Assembly: GCA_021732215.1 (NCBI GenBank)
Contig: JAKFVL010000010.1
Location: forward strand, 136,547-200,546
Direction of reading: 5' to 3'
Source of the DNA: Hyphomicrobiales bacterium
GTDB lineage: Bacteria > Pseudomonadota > Alphaproteobacteria > Rhizobiales > Xanthobacteraceae
Length of the DNA: 64,000 nucleotides
Positions 61,463-64,000 of this stretch are shown here, piece by piece. The notes beneath the pieces are model-generated. The model saw only the letters and a list, made by a program, of their open reading frames with translations. It was not told the DNA's origin and ran no database searches. Every line of letters starts with the position of its first letter. The stretch's first letter is position 1. The translations under genes and the position numbers were made by a program.

Positions 61463-62734
61463 ATGTCGATTCAAGCGCAAAAAGCCGTCCTAATGCCGGT
61501 TCCGGAGCCTGAACCCATGGAAGAGTTTTACCGCATTCGCCGCCTGCCGCCTTACGTGTTCGAGCAAGTCAATCGAGCCAAGGCCGCCGCGCGCAATGCC
61601 GGTTCGGACATCATCGATATGGGGATGGGCAACCCTGATCTACCGACACCCCAGCATGTCATCGACAAGCTGAAGGAAACGCTCGGCAAGCCGCGCACTG
61701 ATCGTTATTCGGCATCGAAAGGCATCAACGGCCTGCGCAAGGCCCAGGCCGGCTATTACGCGCGCCGCTTTGGAGTGAAGCTCAACCCGGACACCCAGAT
61801 CGTCGCGACTCTCGGCTCCAAGGAGGGCTTTGCCAACGTTGCCCAGGCCATTACCTCGCCGGGCGACGTGGTGCTGGTGCCGAATCCGAGCTACCCGATC
61901 CATGCTTTCGGCTTCCTGATGGCGGGCGGCGTGGTCCGCTCCGTGCCGGCCGAACCGACACCGGATTTGTTCGGCGCGCTGGAGCGCGCGATCATTCATT
62001 CGATCCCGAAACCGATCGCGATGATCTGCTGCTACCCGTCAAATCCGACGGCGTATGTGGCGACGCTGGATTTCTACAAGGATCTGGTTGCGTTCGCGAA
62101 GAAGCACGAGATTTTCATTCTGTCCGATCTCGCTTACGCCGAACTGTATTTCAACGACGAGCCGCCGCCGTCGGTGCTGCAGGTGCCGGGCGCCATCGAT
62201 GTCACCGTCGAGTTCACCTCGATGTCGAAAACGTTCTCGATGGCTGGCTGGCGCATGGGCTTTGCGGTCGGCAACGAGCGTATCATCGCGGCACTGACGC
62301 GCGTGAAATCGTATCTCGATTACGGCGCGTTTACGCCAGTTCAGGTGGCCGCGACCGCGGCACTCAACGGTCCCGATGATTGCATCCGCGAAGTGCGCGA
62401 CATCTACAAAAAGCGCCGCGATACGCTTGTCGAGTCGTTCGGACGCGCCGGATGGGATATTCCGCCACCGGCCGCGTCGATGTTTGCGTGGGCGCCGTTG
62501 CCAGAGAAATTCCGTGAGGTCGGCAGCATGGCGTTCGCGACCTTGATGGTGGAGAAATCCGGCGTCGTGGTCTCGCCCGGCGTCGCTTTTGGCGAGCATG
62601 GCGAGGGTTATGTCCGCATCGCCATGGTGGAAAACGAGCAGCGCATTCGTCAGGCGGCGCGGAATATCCGCCGCTTCCTTGAAAGCGGCATTGAATCGTT
62701 GCACAACGTGGTTCCTCTCGCCAACCGGCGATAA
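61463..62734 (+). CDS. LL-diaminopimelate/alanine-type aminotransferase
   Basis: A 423-residue PLP aminotransferase (fold type I). Motifs: DIIDMGMGNPDLPTPQHV, RYSASKGINGLRKA, GSKEGFANV, NPSYPIHAFG, CYPSNPTAYV, DLAYAELYF, the Schiff-base lysine in SMSKTFSMAGWRMGF and the RIAMVEN arginine. This subgroup (AlaC/LL-DAP aminotransferase) is commonly placed next to hom in this group, suggesting a role in alanine or aspartate-family amino-acid metabolism; the substrate is not proven. ATG 61463 chosen; ATG 61517 (MEEFYRIRRLPPYVFEQ) is a plausible alternative. Confidence 0.92.
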   Translation: MSIQAQKAVLMPVPEPEPMEEFYRIRRLPPYVFEQVNRAKAAARNAGSDIIDMGMGNPDLPTPQHVIDKLKETLGKPRTDRYSASKGINGLRKAQAGYYARRFGVKLNPDTQIVATLGSKEGFANVAQAITSPGDVVLVPNPSYPIHAFGFLMAGGVVRSVPAEPTPDLFGALERAIIHSIPKPIAMICCYPSNPTAYVATLDFYKDLVAFAKKHEIFILSDLAYAELYFNDEPPPSVLQVPGAIDVTVEFTSMSKTFSMAGWRMGFAVGNERIIAALTRVKSYLDYGAFTPVQVAATAALNGPDDCIREVRDIYKKRRDTLVESFGRAGWDIPPPAASMFAWAPLPEKFREVGSMAFATLMVEKSGVVVSPGVAFGEHGEGYVRIAMVENEQRIRQAARNIRRFLESGIESLHNVVPLANRR

Positions 62735-62754
62735 CTCCATCAGGCTTCGTCGTT

Positions 62755-64000
62755 ATGGTCGCACCCCTCAGAGTGGGCATTGCGGGGCTCGGCACCGTTG
62801 GCGCCGATGTCGTCCGTTTGATCGAGGAGCAGGCGCGCGTCCTGTCCGCGCGCAGCGGGCGCGGCGTCAAGGTCGTTGCCGTCACGGCGCGCTCGAAGAC
62901 CAAAAAGCGAAACGTAAATCTGCGCGGCATCGCGTGGGCGAAGTCGCCGCTGGCGCTCGCGACCGATCCGAACATCCACTGTTTCGTCGAACTGATGGGC
63001 GGCGCGGGCGATCCTGCGCTCTCGGCCATCGAGACAGCGCTAAGGTCCGGCAAGTCCGTCGTCACCGCCAACAAGGCGCTGATCGCCAGACATGGCAGCA
63101 AGCTCGCCGCATTGGCCGAGAAGCATGGCGGCGCGTTGAATTTCGAGGCTGCCGTTGGCGCCGCAATCCCGGTGATCAAGACTCTGCGCGAAGGTCTGGC
63201 CGGGACGCAGATCAACCGCGTCTACGGCATTCTCAACGGCACCTGCAATTATATCCTGACCCGGATGGAGCAGGAGGGGCTGTCGTTCGCCGAATGTCTG
63301 AAGGACGCGCAGCGGCTGGGCTATGCCGAAGCCAATCCGTCGTTCGACGTCGATGGTCACGATACCGCGCAGAAGCTCGCGATCCTCGCCAGCATCGCGT
63401 TCGGCGCCAAAGTTGCGCAGTCATCGGTCTATGTCGAAGGCATCTCGTCGATTGCGCCGGCGGATCTGCGCGCAGCTCAGGACCTCGGTTACCGCGTGAA
63501 ATTGCTGGGCGTCGCGGTGCGCACCAAATCCGGGATCGAGCAGCGCGTGCATCCGACCATGGTGCCGCGCACGTCATCGATCGCGCAGGTAATGGGGGTC
63601 ACCAATGCGGTGACGATCGACGGTGAGGGCATTCCGCCGATCACGCTGGTCGGACCGGGTGCGGGCGGCGCTGCGACCGCGTCTGCGGTGATTGCCGATA
63701 TCGCCGATGTTGCGCGCGGCATTCGCACGAAACCGTTCGGCCGTCCGGTGGCCAAGCTGCGCGCCATCAAGAAAGCGCCGATGGAGCGGCACGAGGGCGG
63801 TTACTACATTCGCCTGATGGCGCGCGATCTTGCGGGCACCGCGGCGACGATCGCCACGCGGCTCGCCGAGCAGAAGATTTCGATCGAGTCGATCGTGCAG
63901 CGTCATCCGAATGGCAGCGTTGAGATGGGCACAGGCAGCAAGCCGTCGCCGGTGCCGGTGATCCTGATCACCTATGCGACCACGGAAGATGCCGTGCGGC
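62755..64000 (+). CDS. hom: Homoserine dehydrogenase (truncated by the window end)
   Basis: The frame runs from ATG 62755 past the window end (about 415 codons seen). It converts aspartate semialdehyde to homoserine with NAD(P)H in threonine, methionine and isoleucine synthesis. Nucleotide-binding GIAGLGTVGADVV, VVTANKALIA, and the substrate-binding GILNGTCNYILTRM and GYAEANPSFDVDGHDTAQKLAIL are present. The C-terminal part (about 355 onwards) is an ACT domain (YYIRLMARDLAGTAATIATRLAEQ), the allosteric threonine sensor. It starts 20 bp after the aminotransferase stop, so the two are likely cotranscribed. Confidence 0.96.
   Translation, partial: MVAPLRVGIAGLGTVGADVVRLIEEQARVLSARSGRGVKVVAVTARSKTKKRNVNLRGIAWAKSPLALATDPNIHCFVELMGGAGDPALSAIETALRSGKSVVTANKALIARHGSKLAALAEKHGGALNFEAAVGAAIPVIKTLREGLAGTQINRVYGILNGTCNYILTRMEQEGLSFAECLKDAQRLGYAEANPSFDVDGHDTAQKLAILASIAFGAKVAQSSVYVEGISSIAPADLRAAQDLGYRVKLLGVAVRTKSGIEQRVHPTMVPRTSSIAQVMGVTNAVTIDGEGIPPITLVGPGAGGAATASAVIADIADVARGIRTKPFGRPVAKLRAIKKAPMERHEGGYYIRLMARDLAGTAATIATRLAEQKISIESIVQRHPNGSVEMGTGSKPSPVPVILITYATTEDAVR

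Overview
The window looks like a chromosomal core segment of a high-GC alphaproteobacterium, most likely of the Bradyrhizobium/Afipia/Nitrobacter/Rhodopseudomonas group (Nitrobacteraceae, Hyphomicrobiales). This rests on the protein families (DUF2155, DUF1236, class I PHA synthase, a suf operon preceded by a NifS-like cysteine desulfurase, a His/Asp-rich RNase E), on gene order (aroQ-accB-accC; tyrS next to anmK), and on several families of palindromic intergenic repeats that I know from this group. I see no rRNA, tRNA, CRISPR array, transposase, integrase or phage gene.

Layout. 1-9.2 kb: an SDR fragment, a DUF2155 secreted protein, a PEP-mutase-like lyase, aat, a DUF486 membrane protein, a three-gene translationally coupled phosphorelay (CHASE3 kinase, receiver, receiver-HisKA_2 kinase) and the aroQ-accB-accC operon. 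9.2-14.9 kb: exported proteins (32-aa membrane peptide, fasciclin, DUF1236 with a good EcfG-type stress promoter, DsbA-like, M48-TPR protease) and an aminotransferase. 14.9-24.1 kb: rne with a long leader, amidase, PBP1A and prfB with its +1 recoding site. 24.2-35.9 kb: EamA transporter, M23 peptidase, a peroxiredoxin with a lysine-rich tail, a giant AsmA-like protein, MFS transporter, tyrS, anmK and GST. 36-43.9 kb: the SUF Fe-S operon (cysteine desulfurase, sufB, sufC, sufD, sufS, sufT, sufA). 44-55 kb: TfoX-like protein, diguanylate cyclase, RhlE helicase, secreted caspase-like protein, FAD monooxygenase, two tandem SDRs, a small membrane protein, parE and DedA. 55-64 kb: Tat-exported MBL hydrolase, PaiB-like protein overlapping argC, MAPEG protein, phaC, lipoprotein, aminotransferase and hom, which runs off the end.

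How the genes work together. Cell envelope functions recur (amidase, PBP1A, M23, anmK, M48, DsbA, AsmA-like). The SUF genes form one tight operon with overlapping starts and stops, and may be iron-controlled through an ICE-like palindrome upstream of sufB. General stress control is suggested at the DUF1236 gene and, more weakly, at the phosphorelay operon.

I found no clearly undescribed multi-gene system. The most interesting items are the prfB recoding site, the His/Asp-rich insertion in RNase E and its structured leader, the caspase-like exported protein, the phosphorelay with an unusual kinase insertion, histone-H1-like tails on two unrelated proteins, a 20-bp-phased operator at the GST gene, and the putative EcfG and Irr sites.
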